Notes: a model not told the origin generated them from the letters alone. A DNA stretch of 64,000 nt from VBDM01 sp035651815 (GCA_035651815.1 DASRFB010000027.1:1-64000), one strand, 5' to 3'. Positions 1 to 9,901 are shown, counted from the first letter of the stretch. A program made the numbers and translations.

Positions 1-855
1 GGCTCGAGCGGCGACGTCGCGCTGCGCATGGTCGCGACCAAGATGTCGGCGGCGATGGGCCATCCCGTGATCGTCGACGTGCGTCCCGCCGCGCGCGGCG
101 CGCAGATGGCGCAGGCGCTCGCGAAGGCCGCGCCCGACGGCCACACCATCACCTTCGGCACCTCGGGCACGTACGTGAACGCGCGCTTCCTGTTCAAGAA
201 CGTGTCGTTCGACATCCTCCGCGACTTCGTCCCGATCAGCCTGACCGTGCGCTCGCCGACCTACGTCGCGATCGCGAGCACGCTGCCGATCCGCACGCTC
301 GCCGAGCTGATCGACTTCGCGAAGAAGAATCCCGGCAAGATCGAGTACGCCTCGACCGGCGCGGGCTCGGTGTTCCACCTCGCGGGCGAGTCGCTCAAGC
401 TCTACGCCGGCATCGACATGCTGCACGTGCCGTACGCGCAGGCGAACTTCGGCCAGATGATCAACGACTGGGTCTCGGGCCGGGTGCCGCTCTACTTCCC
501 GGCGTACGGCTTCCTCGCGCCGAACCTGGGCAAGGTGCGCCCGCTCGCGGTCCTCGCGACCAAGCGCACCGAGCGCATGCCCGACGTCCCGGCGGTGGTC
601 GAGACGCTGCCGCAGTTCCAGACCTTCGACGTGTGGTGGGCGTTCTTCGCGCCGGCGGGGACGCCGGCCGAGGTGTGCGAGAAGATCGCCGACGAGTCGC
701 GCGCCGCGCTGAAATTTCCCGACGTGCTCGCGCGCCTCGACCAGCTCGCGCTCACGCCCGTCGGCAGCACGCCGGCCGAGCTCGACGCCGAGCTGAAGCG
801 CGACCTCGCGACGGTGGGGAACCTGGTGCGGAAGATCGGGCTCAAGCCGGAGTGA
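1..855 (+). CDS. Bug/TctC family periplasmic solute receptor, 5' end cut by window
   Basis: The reading frame is open from the first base, so the start and signal peptide lie outside the window. The visible 284 residues begin GSSGDVALRMVATKM, which corresponds to the PGGSGD...R.VA..L segment after the signal peptide in tripartite tricarboxylate receptor (TctC/Bug) proteins. Family landmarks follow: GHPVIVDVRP, the AKAAPDGHT loop, NPGKIEYASTGAGSVFHLAGE and a C-terminal GSTPAELDAELKRD. Such proteins bind carboxylates or other small organic anions in the periplasm. No TctA/TctB membrane partner is seen. The stop overlaps the convergent GH15 gene by 14 bases. Family assignment is firm; the ligand is unknown. 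Confidence 0.93.
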   Translation, partial: GSSGDVALRMVATKMSAAMGHPVIVDVRPAARGAQMAQALAKAAPDGHTITFGTSGTYVNARFLFKNVSFDILRDFVPISLTVRSPTYVAIASTLPIRTLAELIDFAKKNPGKIEYASTGAGSVFHLAGESLKLYAGIDMLHVPYAQANFGQMINDWVSGRVPLYFPAYGFLAPNLGKVRPLAVLATKRTERMPDVPAVVETLPQFQTFDVWWAFFAPAGTPAEVCEKIADESRAALKFPDVLARLDQLALTPVGSTPAELDAELKRDLATVGNLVRKIGLKPE

Positions 856-3250
856 TCTTCAGCCGGTAGTCGGCGCCTTCCCAGCGCCCGTCGGCCGCCC
901 AGCGGATCGTGAAGACCAGCTCGCCGCCCGCCGCGGCGCCCGCCGCGTCGAGATCGGCGGCGTGCATGCCGAAGCCGCTGTCCCGGGTCGGCGTGTCGTG
1001 CACGCCGCGCCAGCCCTCGATCGTCCAGTGCACGGTCGCCGCCGCCGGGAGCTCGACGCGCAGCACGCCGCCCGCCGCGAGGCCGCTGCACTTGTTGTTG
1101 AAGCGCCACACGCACGCGCGCGAGCGCACGCGCTCGACCTGGTAGCGCTGCACGGTCTGCGGCGGCGTGTCGAACACGCGGCCGTCGGCGAGCGAGCGCA
1201 GCAGCTTGACGTGCTCGGCGTGCGCCCACGCGAGCGGCATCGCCGAGCCGCTCGGCCGGCCGCGATAGAGCTCGCGCCCGGGGACGTCGGCCGCGTCCCA
1301 GACCTGCTCGGGGATCAGATGCCCGTCGCTCGCGAAGCCCTCGAGCGCCGCGAGCAGGCGCGCGGCCGCGGCGCGCTCGCCCGCGGCGAGCTCGTAGTGC
1401 GCGCGCTCGCCCGTGAGCAGCGGCCACGCCCGCCCGACGCCGGTGCCGTCGAAGGGCGCGCCGTCCTCGTGCTCGCCGTAGCCGTCGCCGTTGTAGCGGC
1501 GCCAGCACGGCCCCGCGGGCAGATCGACGCGCAGCAGCGCGTCGATCACGCGAACGGTGTCGCGGATCCTCGGATCGTCCGGCGCGCGCAGCCCGAAGCG
1601 CACGAGCGCGAGCGCGTCGGGGCTCACGATCTGAGACGCGGGCCGCCCGTCCTCGCCGGGAGGACGGTTCTTGATCGGCACGAAGCCGTCGACCGGGGAG
1701 GCCGCGTCCGCGGTCTGCGGCGGCGCGATGCGCACGTAATAGCCGTCGACGCCCACCTCCTTCGCGAGCGGCGTGCCCTCGGCCCAGGTCCAGCGCTCGA
1801 TCATGCCGTTCCAGATGTCCGCGGTCTCGCGCAAGTATGCGGCCTTCCCGCGCTCGCTCATCCGGTCGGCGAGATCCGCGGCGGCGAGCAGCGCCGAGAT
1901 CTCCACCGCGAGCGTAAACGGCGAGTAGCCGCCGTCCTCCTCCCAGCGGTCCTGTCCCGTGACCGGCCCGTTCCTCAGCACGAACCCCGCCGCGCGCTCG
2001 ACCATCGGCCACAGCGATTCGAGCTCGGCGTCGTCGAGCGCGCGCTCGCGCCACGCCATGTCGACGAGCAGGATCGGGAACGCGCACTCGTCCATCTGCA
2101 CGCCGCTCCAGTACGGCGTGCCGTCGAGCCAGCAGTTCTGCGGCCAGTGGCCGTCGGCCTCCTGGATCGCCTGGAGGTAGTAGACGACCCGGCGCGCGTC
2201 CTCCTTCGCGCCGGCGGCGAGCAGGCCGCCCGCGATCTCGGCGAGGTCGCGCGGCCACACCAGGTGATAGCCGCCGAGGTCCTCGTCGCCCTTGCTCGAG
2301 CCCCACGGGATCGAGAGGCTCGCGATGTAGCCGCCGGCGAACGAGCGTGCCGCGTGCGCGCGCAGCACGGCGGTGCTGATGCGGTAGGCGTTCGGGGCGC
2401 CCGCGGGCAGCGCGCGATCGAGCGGCGCGAGCTTCGCCTGCCATTCGCGCCATTCGCGCGCGTACGCGGCGAGCGCCGCATCGACGCCCTCGGCGAGGCT
2501 CGCGCGCGCGCGCAGCGCGGCCTCCGCGGCGTTCTCGCCGAAGCCGATCGCGAGCACGAAGCGCCCGTCGCAGGCGGCGGGGTCGATCTCGCCGGTGAGC
2601 GCGACGTTGCCGTCGCGCGCGACGTCGTACCGGCTCCGCAGCTCGAAGTGGCGCGACAGCTCCTGCCAGCCGTCGGAGACGCCGACGAAGCCCGCCGAGC
2701 GCGCGACGAACGGCGCCGAGCACGCGACCGCGAGCGCCGTGCCGCCGCCTTCGGCGAAGAGCATCGGCACGCCCTTGTAGTCGTCGACCCAGGCGGTGTT
2801 GCCGGCGCCGCGGTTGACGAGATGCGGAGCGACGAGCGCGTACACGCGGTAGTCGCGCAGGGCGCCGACGACCGGGCGGAACGCGACCCGCTGCAGCACC
2901 ACGTCGCGCCGCGGATCCGACACCACGAGCTTCTCGATCACGTAGCGGCCCTCGCGGCAGGTGCTCGTGATCGCGAACGCGGGGACGCCCTCGGTCGGCT
3001 GGCGGATCACGCTCGCCGCGCCGCGCTTCTCCTCGGAGAAGAAGCTCCGGCCGTCGGTGACGATCAGCCCGAAATCGCGCGTGCACGCGTGGTCGATGCG
3101 CGGATAGTAGATCTCGTTCAGGATGCCGTGGCTGATCGTGAACCAGACGCGGCTGTGCGCGGAGAGCGCGGTGCCGATGCCGCTCTTCGCGCTCGAGGTC
3201 CAGCGCGCCGGGATGCCGGGCGATCCGGGGGCCGCGTTCTCCTGCGCCAT
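842..3250 (-). CDS. Glycoside hydrolase family 15 protein (glucoamylase / glucan 1,4-alpha-glucosidase type)
   Basis: An 802-residue protein. The N-terminal part has the beta-sandwich signature of bacterial GH15 enzymes (GILNEIYYPRIDHACTRDFG). The catalytic (alpha/alpha)6 barrel shows YHLVWPRDLAEIAGGLLAAG near residue 330 and GHLIPEQVWD near residue 660, the region carrying the second catalytic Glu. GH15 enzymes release glucose from the non-reducing ends of alpha-glucans; some act on trehalose or dextran. No signal peptide is visible, so a cytoplasmic role on storage glucan is likely. The ATG at 3250 was chosen because the longer frame upstream lies inside the DUF488 gene and has shadow-type composition. 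It is 5 bases downstream of the DUF488 stop, so the two are probably cotranscribed. Confidence 0.9.
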   Translation of the reverse strand: MAQENAAPGSPGIPARWTSSAKSGIGTALSAHSRVWFTISHGILNEIYYPRIDHACTRDFGLIVTDGRSFFSEEKRGAASVIRQPTEGVPAFAITSTCREGRYVIEKLVVSDPRRDVVLQRVAFRPVVGALRDYRVYALVAPHLVNRGAGNTAWVDDYKGVPMLFAEGGGTALAVACSAPFVARSAGFVGVSDGWQELSRHFELRSRYDVARDGNVALTGEIDPAACDGRFVLAIGFGENAAEAALRARASLAEGVDAALAAYAREWREWQAKLAPLDRALPAGAPNAYRISTAVLRAHAARSFAGGYIASLSIPWGSSKGDEDLGGYHLVWPRDLAEIAGGLLAAGAKEDARRVVYYLQAIQEADGHWPQNCWLDGTPYWSGVQMDECAFPILLVDMAWRERALDDAELESLWPMVERAAGFVLRNGPVTGQDRWEEDGGYSPFTLAVEISALLAAADLADRMSERGKAAYLRETADIWNGMIERWTWAEGTPLAKEVGVDGYYVRIAPPQTADAASPVDGFVPIKNRPPGEDGRPASQIVSPDALALVRFGLRAPDDPRIRDTVRVIDALLRVDLPAGPCWRRYNGDGYGEHEDGAPFDGTGVGRAWPLLTGERAHYELAAGERAAAARLLAALEGFASDGHLIPEQVWDAADVPGRELYRGRPSGSAMPLAWAHAEHVKLLRSLADGRVFDTPPQTVQRYQVERVRSRACVWRFNNKCSGLAAGGVLRVELPAAATVHWTIEGWRGVHDTPTRDSGFGMHAADLDAAGAAAGGELVFTIRWAADGRWEGADYRLKITPA

Positions 3251-3255
3251 GCGCC

Positions 3256-3789
3256 TCAGGCCTTCTCCGGAGGATAGGTGATGGTCGTTCCTTCCACGCG
3301 GGCGAACGGCGTCAGCGCGTGGGCGCGCACGCGCTCCGCGCCGACGATCTCGTCCACGCGCACGCCGCGCACCAGCAGCGCGTCGGCGATCAGCGAGCGG
3401 TGGCAGCGCCACGGGACGGCTTCGGCGCACATGATCGCGACGCGCTCGTGCCGGGCCATCTCGATCAGATGCTCGAGGTTGTCCAGGAATTCCCCGGTCT
3501 GCATGTAGTCCGCGTAGCCGCGGAACGACTCGTTGCGCCAGCCCGCGTTGGGCGAGTCCTTGCGCGGGCGGCGCAGCCCGCCGAGGCCGCCCATGTGCGT
3601 ATACGCGATGCTCGAGGGCGCGAGCGCCGCGGGGAGCGCATCGATATTGAACTGCGGATTGCGGCGCGAGCGCGGCACCGTGCGCACGTCGATCAGGCGC
3701 GTGACCGCGTGCGCCTGCAGCAGGCTGACGAAGTCCTCGATGGGCCGCGTGGAATGGCCCAGCGTCAGCACCACCGTCTCGCGTTCCAT
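3256..3789 (-). CDS. DUF488 domain protein
   Basis: About 177 residues from the chosen start. The whole length matches DUF488: LTLGHSTRPIEDFVSLLQ, then LIDVRTVPRSRRNPQF, and CAEAVPWRCHRSLIADAL with the conserved Cys/His near the C terminus. The biochemical role of the family is not established. The start is uncertain: in-frame ATGs lie at 3831, 3807, 3801 and 3789. I chose 3789 because the family begins a few residues before the LTLGHS motif; 3807 has a weak GAGG upstream. It is the first gene of a two-gene unit with the GH15 gene. Confidence 0.87.
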   Translation of the reverse strand: MERETVVLTLGHSTRPIEDFVSLLQAHAVTRLIDVRTVPRSRRNPQFNIDALPAALAPSSIAYTHMGGLGGLRRPRKDSPNAGWRNESFRGYADYMQTGEFLDNLEHLIEMARHERVAIMCAEAVPWRCHRSLIADALLVRGVRVDEIVGAERVRAHALTPFARVEGTTITYPPEKA

Positions 3790-3911
3790 CGTCGCTTCCA
3801 TCACCATGATCGATCGTGCCTCGGCATCCACGGTTCCGCGCTCAAGCTCGGAACATTCCGCCGGGGAACGGCGTCTTACGTCATGGACGCCCGACGTTTT
3901 CTTCCGGGTCT

Positions 3912-4238
3912 ATGAAACGCATTTCCTGCATCATCGCCGCGCTCGCCGCCGCGGCCCCGACCGTAGCAGCCGGGAAGCTGCCTCCGCCCACCCCGGCCGA
4001 GAAGGCCAAGCTTGAGCAGCTGGCCGCCGCCAAGGCCGCCGTCACCGAGCGCGAGAACCGCGAGCTCGCCGAGACGCAGAACCGCATCGCGCAGCGCTTC
4101 CGCTGGCGCCATCCGGACTACGCCGCCGCGCATCCCGCGATCGGCACGCGCGCTCCGCTCCCCGACGCCGACGTGCCCAAGGCGGCGCGCGTGCCGGGTC
4201 CCTCCGGCCAGCCGCATTCCGGGCGCAACGAGTCCTAG
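3912..4238 (+). CDS. Small secreted hypothetical protein
   Basis: 108 residues starting MKRISCIIAALAAAAPTVAAG, a clear Sec signal peptide with cleavage expected after about residue 20. The mature part begins KLPPPTPAEKAKLEQLAAAKAA, an Ala/Lys/Glu-rich helical stretch, and ends in a Pro/Gly-rich tail. Proteins with a KLPPPTPAEKAK start after the signal peptide are, from memory, common and uncharacterised in Betaproteobacteria. The frame runs further upstream, but ATG 3912 gives the signal peptide. Its TAG stop shares the tetranucleotide CTAG (4235-4238) with the TAG stop of the convergent M16 gene. No function can be assigned. Confidence 0.72.
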   Translation: MKRISCIIAALAAAAPTVAAGKLPPPTPAEKAKLEQLAAAKAAVTERENRELAETQNRIAQRFRWRHPDYAAAHPAIGTRAPLPDADVPKAARVPGPSGQPHSGRNES

Positions 4239-6898
4239 CGCGGCGCCGGGCCCTCGCTGATCCGGACCAGGGCGCCCGGCCGGACCCACTTCACGAACGC
4301 CGCCTGCACGTCGCGCGCGCCGAGCGCGGCGTAGCGCCGGGCGGCGCGCGCGGGCTCGTCGAGCGGCAGCCCGAGGATGCGACGATCGATGAAGCCGCGC
4401 GCGATGCCGTCCACGCTCGCCTCCGCGAGCGGCAGCCGGCGCACGAGCAGCGCCTTCGCGCGCCCGAGCTCGTCCTCGCCGACCGGCGTCTTCTGCATCC
4501 GCACCAGCTCGCCGGCGACGACGTCGTGCACCTTGCCGACGTTCTGCGGGTCGCACGCGTAGTCGATGAGGTACAGCGTGCGCGTGCGCCCGAACTGGAG
4601 CGACGAGCCGACGTAGTAGACGAGCCCCGCCTCCTTGCGCAGATCGCGCGTGAGCCGGGTCGAGTAGAAGGCGCCGCCCAGCACCGCGTTGCCGAGGTCG
4701 AGCGCGTAGGAGTCCGGGTGCGCGCGCGTGAGCCCGAGCGTCTCGCCGAGGATCACGCGGTCCTGCACGCGGCTCGCGTCGGGCACGGCGCTCACCGCGG
4801 CGCGGTTGAGCGGCACGGGCGGCAGCGTCGTGCGCGGCGCCGGGCCGCGCGCGGTCCAGCCGCCGAAGTACCGCTGCACGACGGCGCGGGCGCGCTCGGG
4901 CGTCACCCTGCCGATCACCACGATCGTCGTGAGATCGGGGCGGAACACCGCGCGGTAGTAGGCGCGCACGTCGGCGAGCGTGACCCGGCCCACCGTCGCG
5001 GGCGAAGGCTCGCGCAGGCTCGGATCGTTCTTGGGAAAGAGCGCCGCGCGCAGCGCCATGCGGCCGAGGTACGACGGGCTCGAGCGCTGGCCCGCGACGG
5101 TGTCGGCGACCTGGCGCCTCACCACCTCGAACGCCGCGGCGGGAAACCCGGGCTCGAGCAGGTTGTCGGCGAGCAGCCCCACGCCGCGGTCGAAATGCTC
5201 GGCGAGGGCGTTCAGCGAGAAATCGGTGCCCGCGCTCGCGTCGGCGCCGATCTCGTCGAGCGCGCGCTGCAGCGTCACGCGGTCCAGGTGCCGCGAGCCG
5301 TACGCGAAGAGCTGCTCCATCACCTCGGCGAGCCCGTCCTTGCCCTTCGGGACCTGCATCTCGGGCCGGTTCTCGACGTGGCCGTAGAGGCTCACCGAGG
5401 CGCTCACGTCCTCGGGCTGCACGATCAGCGTGATGCCGTTCGGCAGCCGGGTCACGACCGGGTGCACGCTCGACGCCGGCACCGACAGGCGCGCGAGCGG
5501 CGCCGCCCACTCGGGCAGCGGCACGGGCTTGATCTCGCCCGGCGCGATCTTCTCCTTGCCGCCGAAGCCCTGCGAGGCGACGGGCTTGCCCGAGCCGACC
5601 GGCGTCATCACCGCGGTCACGGCGTGGTCGAGGTCGAGCACCTTGCGCGCGACGCGGTTCACGTCCTCGACCGTGACGCGCTCGATGCGCGCGAGGTCCT
5701 CGTCGGGCGACTCGAGCCCGTAGACCGCGACCGCCTCGGCCCACACCGCGGCGAGGCCCGCGATCGAGTTGCGCTGCAGCTCGGCGTCGCGGCGCTCCTG
5801 CAGCTTCGCGGCGGCGACCAGGTCGGCCGGCACGCCGTCCCGCGCGATCTTCGCGAGGATCGCGCGCATCTTCGTCTCGAGCGCCTTTGCGTCGCCGCCC
5901 GCGGGAAACGCGGCGAGCGCGTACGCGAGACCCGCCTTCGGCAGCGGCTCGAACGAGAAGTCGGTCGCGAGCGCCGCGCCCTCGGGCACGAGGCCGTAGA
6001 GCTCGCCGCGGCGGCTCTTCAGCACGTCGATCAGCACCTCGACCGCGGGGAAGTCGGCGTCCTCCAGTCCCGGGAAGCGCAGCGCGATCACCTGCAGGCC
6101 GTACGCGAGGTCGCTCTCGAGCGTGAACGACTGCGGCGCGACCGGCGCGAGCGCGATCTCGGGCCGCGCGGGCAGCGGCCGCGACGCGATCGGCTCGAAG
6201 AGCTTGCGCACCTCGGCCAGCGTCGCCGACGGATCGACGTTGCCGACCACGATCAGGACGGCGTTGTTCGGGGCGTACCAGCGCTCGTGGAAGTCCTTGA
6301 GCATCGCGCCGCTCGTCTTCTCGAACGACTCGCGCGTGCCGAGCCCGTCGTGCGCGTAGGGCGAGCCCGCGAACACCGCGGCGCGCAGGCGCGTGTAGAG
6401 CTTGTACTGCGGGTTCGAAAGGTCCTGCGCGACCTCCTGCTCGATCGCGCCGCGCTCGCCCTTCCAGTCGTCCTCGCCGGCGAGCACCGAGCGCATGCGC
6501 AGCGCCTCGATGTGCAGCACGACGCCGAGGTCCTCGGCAGGCACCGTGTACAGGTACTGCGTGACGGTCTGGCGCGTGTCCGCGTTGAACTCCCCGCCCA
6601 TGATGCTGCCGATGTCGGCGAGCTGGTCGGCCGACAACCCCGGGCTGCCGCGGAACATGATGTGCTCGACCGCGTGCGCGGTGCCCGGGAAGCCCTCCGG
6701 CGTCTCGTTGGCGCCGACGAGGTAGTTGAGGCTGGTCGAGACGACCGGCGCGAGCGCGTTGCGCACGACGACCACGCGCATGCCGTTGGCGAGCGTCGCG
6801 CGCCCGATGTCCTCGGCGCGCGGCGGCGTCGCGGCCGGCGCCGCCGATGCGAGGAAAGCAATGCACGCGATCAGCGCGCGGGCGAGGACCGGGGTCAT
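4235..6898 (-). CDS. M16 family zinc peptidase, two tandem insulinase-like halves, exported
   Basis: 887 residues with an N-terminal signal peptide (MTPVLARALIACIAFLASAAPAA). The first half has the inverted zinc motif HxxEH at residues 75-79 (HAVEH) and the further Glu expected near residue 150 (ERGAIEQEV), so it should be catalytic. The second half (about 470-880) has the M16C-type fold pattern, for example VTLADVRAYYRAVFRPD and LTRDLRKEAGLVYYV, but no HxxEH, as is usual for the non-catalytic partner. M16 enzymes degrade short peptides in a clamshell chamber; this one is probably periplasmic. The two halves, often separate genes, are fused here. It is divergent from the DUF748 gene. Confidence 0.92.
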   Translation of the reverse strand: MTPVLARALIACIAFLASAAPAATPPRAEDIGRATLANGMRVVVVRNALAPVVSTSLNYLVGANETPEGFPGTAHAVEHIMFRGSPGLSADQLADIGSIMGGEFNADTRQTVTQYLYTVPAEDLGVVLHIEALRMRSVLAGEDDWKGERGAIEQEVAQDLSNPQYKLYTRLRAAVFAGSPYAHDGLGTRESFEKTSGAMLKDFHERWYAPNNAVLIVVGNVDPSATLAEVRKLFEPIASRPLPARPEIALAPVAPQSFTLESDLAYGLQVIALRFPGLEDADFPAVEVLIDVLKSRRGELYGLVPEGAALATDFSFEPLPKAGLAYALAAFPAGGDAKALETKMRAILAKIARDGVPADLVAAAKLQERRDAELQRNSIAGLAAVWAEAVAVYGLESPDEDLARIERVTVEDVNRVARKVLDLDHAVTAVMTPVGSGKPVASQGFGGKEKIAPGEIKPVPLPEWAAPLARLSVPASSVHPVVTRLPNGITLIVQPEDVSASVSLYGHVENRPEMQVPKGKDGLAEVMEQLFAYGSRHLDRVTLQRALDEIGADASAGTDFSLNALAEHFDRGVGLLADNLLEPGFPAAAFEVVRRQVADTVAGQRSSPSYLGRMALRAALFPKNDPSLREPSPATVGRVTLADVRAYYRAVFRPDLTTIVVIGRVTPERARAVVQRYFGGWTARGPAPRTTLPPVPLNRAAVSAVPDASRVQDRVILGETLGLTRAHPDSYALDLGNAVLGGAFYSTRLTRDLRKEAGLVYYVGSSLQFGRTRTLYLIDYACDPQNVGKVHDVVAGELVRMQKTPVGEDELGRAKALLVRRLPLAEASVDGIARGFIDRRILGLPLDEPARAARRYAALGARDVQAAFVKWVRPGALVRISEGPAPR

Positions 6899-7009
6899 GG
6901 TTCTTCAGACTAGCACGCAGGCCCGCGGTTCGCCGCGGCTCGCCCGGTCCGCATGGCGCAGGAGGGGTACGCGCGCGGAACCAGTCGATCGCTCACCGGC
7001 CCAATCTGC

Positions 7010-9901
7010 ATGAGCAGGCCCTTCGTAGCGGCGGCGGCCGTGCTGGGCGCGCTGCTCGTCTATGCCGCGCTCGGGACCCTGGTCGCGCCGCGGCTGATCG
7101 AGCGCTACCTCCCCGAGCGCGCCGAAGCGATGCTCGGCCGGCCGGTGAGCGTCGGCCGGGTGCGCGTCAATCCCTTCACCTTCGCGGTGCGCGCGCGCGA
7201 CCTGCGCATCGGCAGCCGCGGGCGGCCGGCGCCGGTCGAGATCGGCGCGCTCACGGTCGATTTCGATCCACTCTCGAGCGGCTTCGGCCGCGGCTGGGCG
7301 TTCGGCGACGTGCGCATCGCCGACGCGCGCATTCGCGGCGAGCTCGACCGCTCGGGCCGGCTCGATCTCGCGCAGCTCGTTCCCGGCGGCTCCGCCGGCG
7401 CGTCGGCGGGCGGCGGCGCGCCGCCCCGCATCGTCCTGCGGCACGTCCTCATCGAGGCCGCCGCCGAGCTGCGCGTGCTCTCGGGCGGCAAGCCGGAGAC
7501 GCTCGACGCGGGCCCGGTGCGGGTCGAGGCCTTCGACGTGGCGACGCGCCCCGACCGCGAGGGGCGCTACACCGTCTCGGCGCGCCTCGCCGACGGCGCC
7601 TCGATCGCGTGGCGCGGGGACCTCGCGCTCGCGCCCGTGCGCTCCGAGGGCGAGATCGAGGTGAAGGCGCTCGAGCTCGGGACGCTGTGGCCGCTGCTGC
7701 GCGCGAAGCTCGACCTGCCCGAGCCGCGCGGGGCGGTGGACGCGAGCGCGCGCTACCGCTTCGCCGCGGACGGCGGCGCGCTCGCGCTCGACGCGGTGCG
7801 CGTTTCGGCGCGCGACCTCGCGCTTCCCGCGCGCAGCGGGCCGCCGCTCCTCGCCGCGCGCTCGCTCGCGATCGAGGGCGGCCGCTTGGACCTCGCCAAG
7901 CGCGAGATCTCGGCGGAGCGCGTCTCGCTCGATCACGGCGCGCTGCGCGTGGCGCGCGACGAGAACGGCAAGCTGCAGCTCCCCGCGCTGCCGCAGGGCG
8001 AGCCCGCCGCGAAGGAAAAACCCTGGACGTACCGCGTGCAGAGCGCGCGGGCGAGCGCCTTCGAGCTCGCGCTTTCGGACCGCGGCTTCTCGCCGGCGCT
8101 CGCGGTCGCGCTCGAGGACGTCGCGATCGAGGCGCGCAACCTCGCGAGCGATAGCAAGACGCCGGTCGAGCTCGAGGCGCGCGGCCGCATCGCGGCGGGC
8201 GGCTCGTTCTCGCTGCGCGGCTCGGCGCCGCGGGACTTCGCGCGCGCGCGGGCCGACGTCGAGCTGCGCGACGCGGCGCTCGCGCCCTTCGCGCCGCTGG
8301 TGGAGCGCTTCGCCGCGGCGAAGCTCGTCTCCGGCAACGCGAGCGTGGACGCGCACGTGGAGTACCACGGCGCCGGCGCGCACCCCGCGCTCGAGGCGAG
8401 CGGAAGCGCGAGCCTCGCCGGCGTCGAGGTGCGCGACGCCGCGACCGGCGAGCGCGTGCTCGCCTGGCGCAGCGCCGAGGCCGACGAAGCGCGCGTGACC
8501 GCCGGCCCGGTCGCGATCGCCGCGAAGCAGATCGTGGTCGACGGCGCCGATGCCCGCATCGCGATCTCGCGCGAGCGCAAGCTCAATCTCGCGCAGCTGA
8601 TCAAGACCGGCGAAGCCGCGCCGCCCGCGGACGAGGCCGGCCCGGCGGCGACGGTCCGCGTCGGCGCGGTGCGCGTGCGCCGCAGCCGCGTCGACTTCTC
8701 CGACCAGAGCCTGGTGCTGCCGTTCTCGGCGCGGGTCGCCGCGCTGCACGGCGAGATCACGGGCCTGTCCACCGCGCCGGGACGCCGCGCGACGCTCGCG
8801 CTCGAAGGACGGATCGGCAAGTTCGGCGCCGCGTCCGCCAAAGGGCGCCTCGACGTCGGCGCGCCGCGCCGCTTCACCGACATCGCCGTCGCCTTCGAGA
8901 ACGTCGACATGCCGCCGCTCTCGCCGTACTCGGCGACCTTCCTCGGCCGCAAGATCGCGGGCGGCGAGCTCTGGCTCGACCTCGACTACCGCGTCGTGCG
9001 CGGCGAGATGCAGGGGCGGAACCGCGTCACCGTGCGCGACCTCGCGCTCGGCGAGCGCGTCGACGCGCCGAACGCGCTCGACGTGCCGATCGACCTGCTG
9101 GTCGGCCTGCTCACCGACTCGGAAGGGCGGCTGCGCGTCGACGTGCCGGTGACGGGCGACGTGAACGATCCGAGGTTCGACCTGGGCGCGGTGATCCGCG
9201 CCCAGGCGGGCGATTTCGTGAGGCGGATCGTGAGCGCGCCGTTCCGCGCGCTCGCGGGACTGATCCGCGGCAAGGACGGGCAGTCCGAGCTGAAGGCGGT
9301 GGAGTTCGACGCCGGCAGCGCGCGCCTCGAGCCGCCCGAGCGCGAGAAGCTGCAGGACGTGGCGCACGCGCTCGCCGAGCGCCCGCAGCTCGCCCTGGTC
9401 GTGCCCGGGCCTTACGATCCCGAGCGCGACGCAGCCGCGCTCAAGGACGAGCTCGTTCGCCGGGAGCTCGCGCAGCGCCTCGGCCGGCCCGCCGCGCCGG
9501 GCGAGGATCCCGGCCCGGTCGCCTTCGGCAGCCCGGCGACGCAGCGCGCGCTCGAGGGCATGGCCGAGGAGCGCCTGGGTCGCGACGCGATGCGCACGCT
9601 CGCCGGCTGGTTCGCCGCCGACCAGGGACACGACCCGCAGCGCGTGAGCCTGCTGCGGCGCCCGGGCGACCCGCGGTTCTACCGCGCCGTCTACGCGCGC
9701 CTCGTCTCCGGGCAGGCGCTCGCGCCCGATGCGGCGAAGTCGCTCGCCTCGCGCCGCGCGCAGGCGGTGATCGGCTACCTGCGCTCGGCCGGCGCGGACC
9801 CGGCGCGCCTCGCGGCCGGGGAGATGCAGCTCGCGCACGGCGAGGGCGACGCGGTCCCCGCGGAGCTCGCGCTGCAGGCGGCTGGAGCGCCCGCCGGCTA
9901 G
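7010..9901 (+). CDS. DUF748 (AsmA-like) envelope protein
   Basis: 963 residues from ATG 7010. It starts with one transmembrane segment (FVAAAAVLGALLVYAALGTL). A long repetitive beta-rich region follows with segments typical of DUF748, such as LGRPVSVGRVRVNPFTFA near the N terminus and TAPGRRATLALEGRIG and RFTDIAVAFENVDMPPLSPY in the middle. The C-terminal part contains VEFDAGSARLEPPEREKL, resembling an OmpA-like tail. DUF748 proteins are distant AsmA/TamB relatives linked to envelope lipid handling, but precise roles are unproven. The upstream in-frame ATG at 6953 adds a non-hydrophobic leader and is less likely. Confidence 0.85.
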   Translation: MSRPFVAAAAVLGALLVYAALGTLVAPRLIERYLPERAEAMLGRPVSVGRVRVNPFTFAVRARDLRIGSRGRPAPVEIGALTVDFDPLSSGFGRGWAFGDVRIADARIRGELDRSGRLDLAQLVPGGSAGASAGGGAPPRIVLRHVLIEAAAELRVLSGGKPETLDAGPVRVEAFDVATRPDREGRYTVSARLADGASIAWRGDLALAPVRSEGEIEVKALELGTLWPLLRAKLDLPEPRGAVDASARYRFAADGGALALDAVRVSARDLALPARSGPPLLAARSLAIEGGRLDLAKREISAERVSLDHGALRVARDENGKLQLPALPQGEPAAKEKPWTYRVQSARASAFELALSDRGFSPALAVALEDVAIEARNLASDSKTPVELEARGRIAAGGSFSLRGSAPRDFARARADVELRDAALAPFAPLVERFAAAKLVSGNASVDAHVEYHGAGAHPALEASGSASLAGVEVRDAATGERVLAWRSAEADEARVTAGPVAIAAKQIVVDGADARIAISRERKLNLAQLIKTGEAAPPADEAGPAATVRVGAVRVRRSRVDFSDQSLVLPFSARVAALHGEITGLSTAPGRRATLALEGRIGKFGAASAKGRLDVGAPRRFTDIAVAFENVDMPPLSPYSATFLGRKIAGGELWLDLDYRVVRGEMQGRNRVTVRDLALGERVDAPNALDVPIDLLVGLLTDSEGRLRVDVPVTGDVNDPRFDLGAVIRAQAGDFVRRIVSAPFRALAGLIRGKDGQSELKAVEFDAGSARLEPPEREKLQDVAHALAERPQLALVVPGPYDPERDAAALKDELVRRELAQRLGRPAAPGEDPGPVAFGSPATQRALEGMAEERLGRDAMRTLAGWFAADQGHDPQRVSLLRRPGDPRFYRAVYARLVSGQALAPDAAKSLASRRAQAVIGYLRSAGADPARLAAGEMQLAHGEGDAVPAELALQAAGAPAG

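Noticed and set aside
962..3277. Long plus-strand open frame (771 codons) opposite the GH15 gene
   Set aside because: It is the antisense shadow of a well-conserved enzyme. Its product is Arg/Ala/His-rich without domains, as expected in 70 % GC DNA. The same holds for 4526-6913, 17733-20279, 31709-33871 and 39715-42552.
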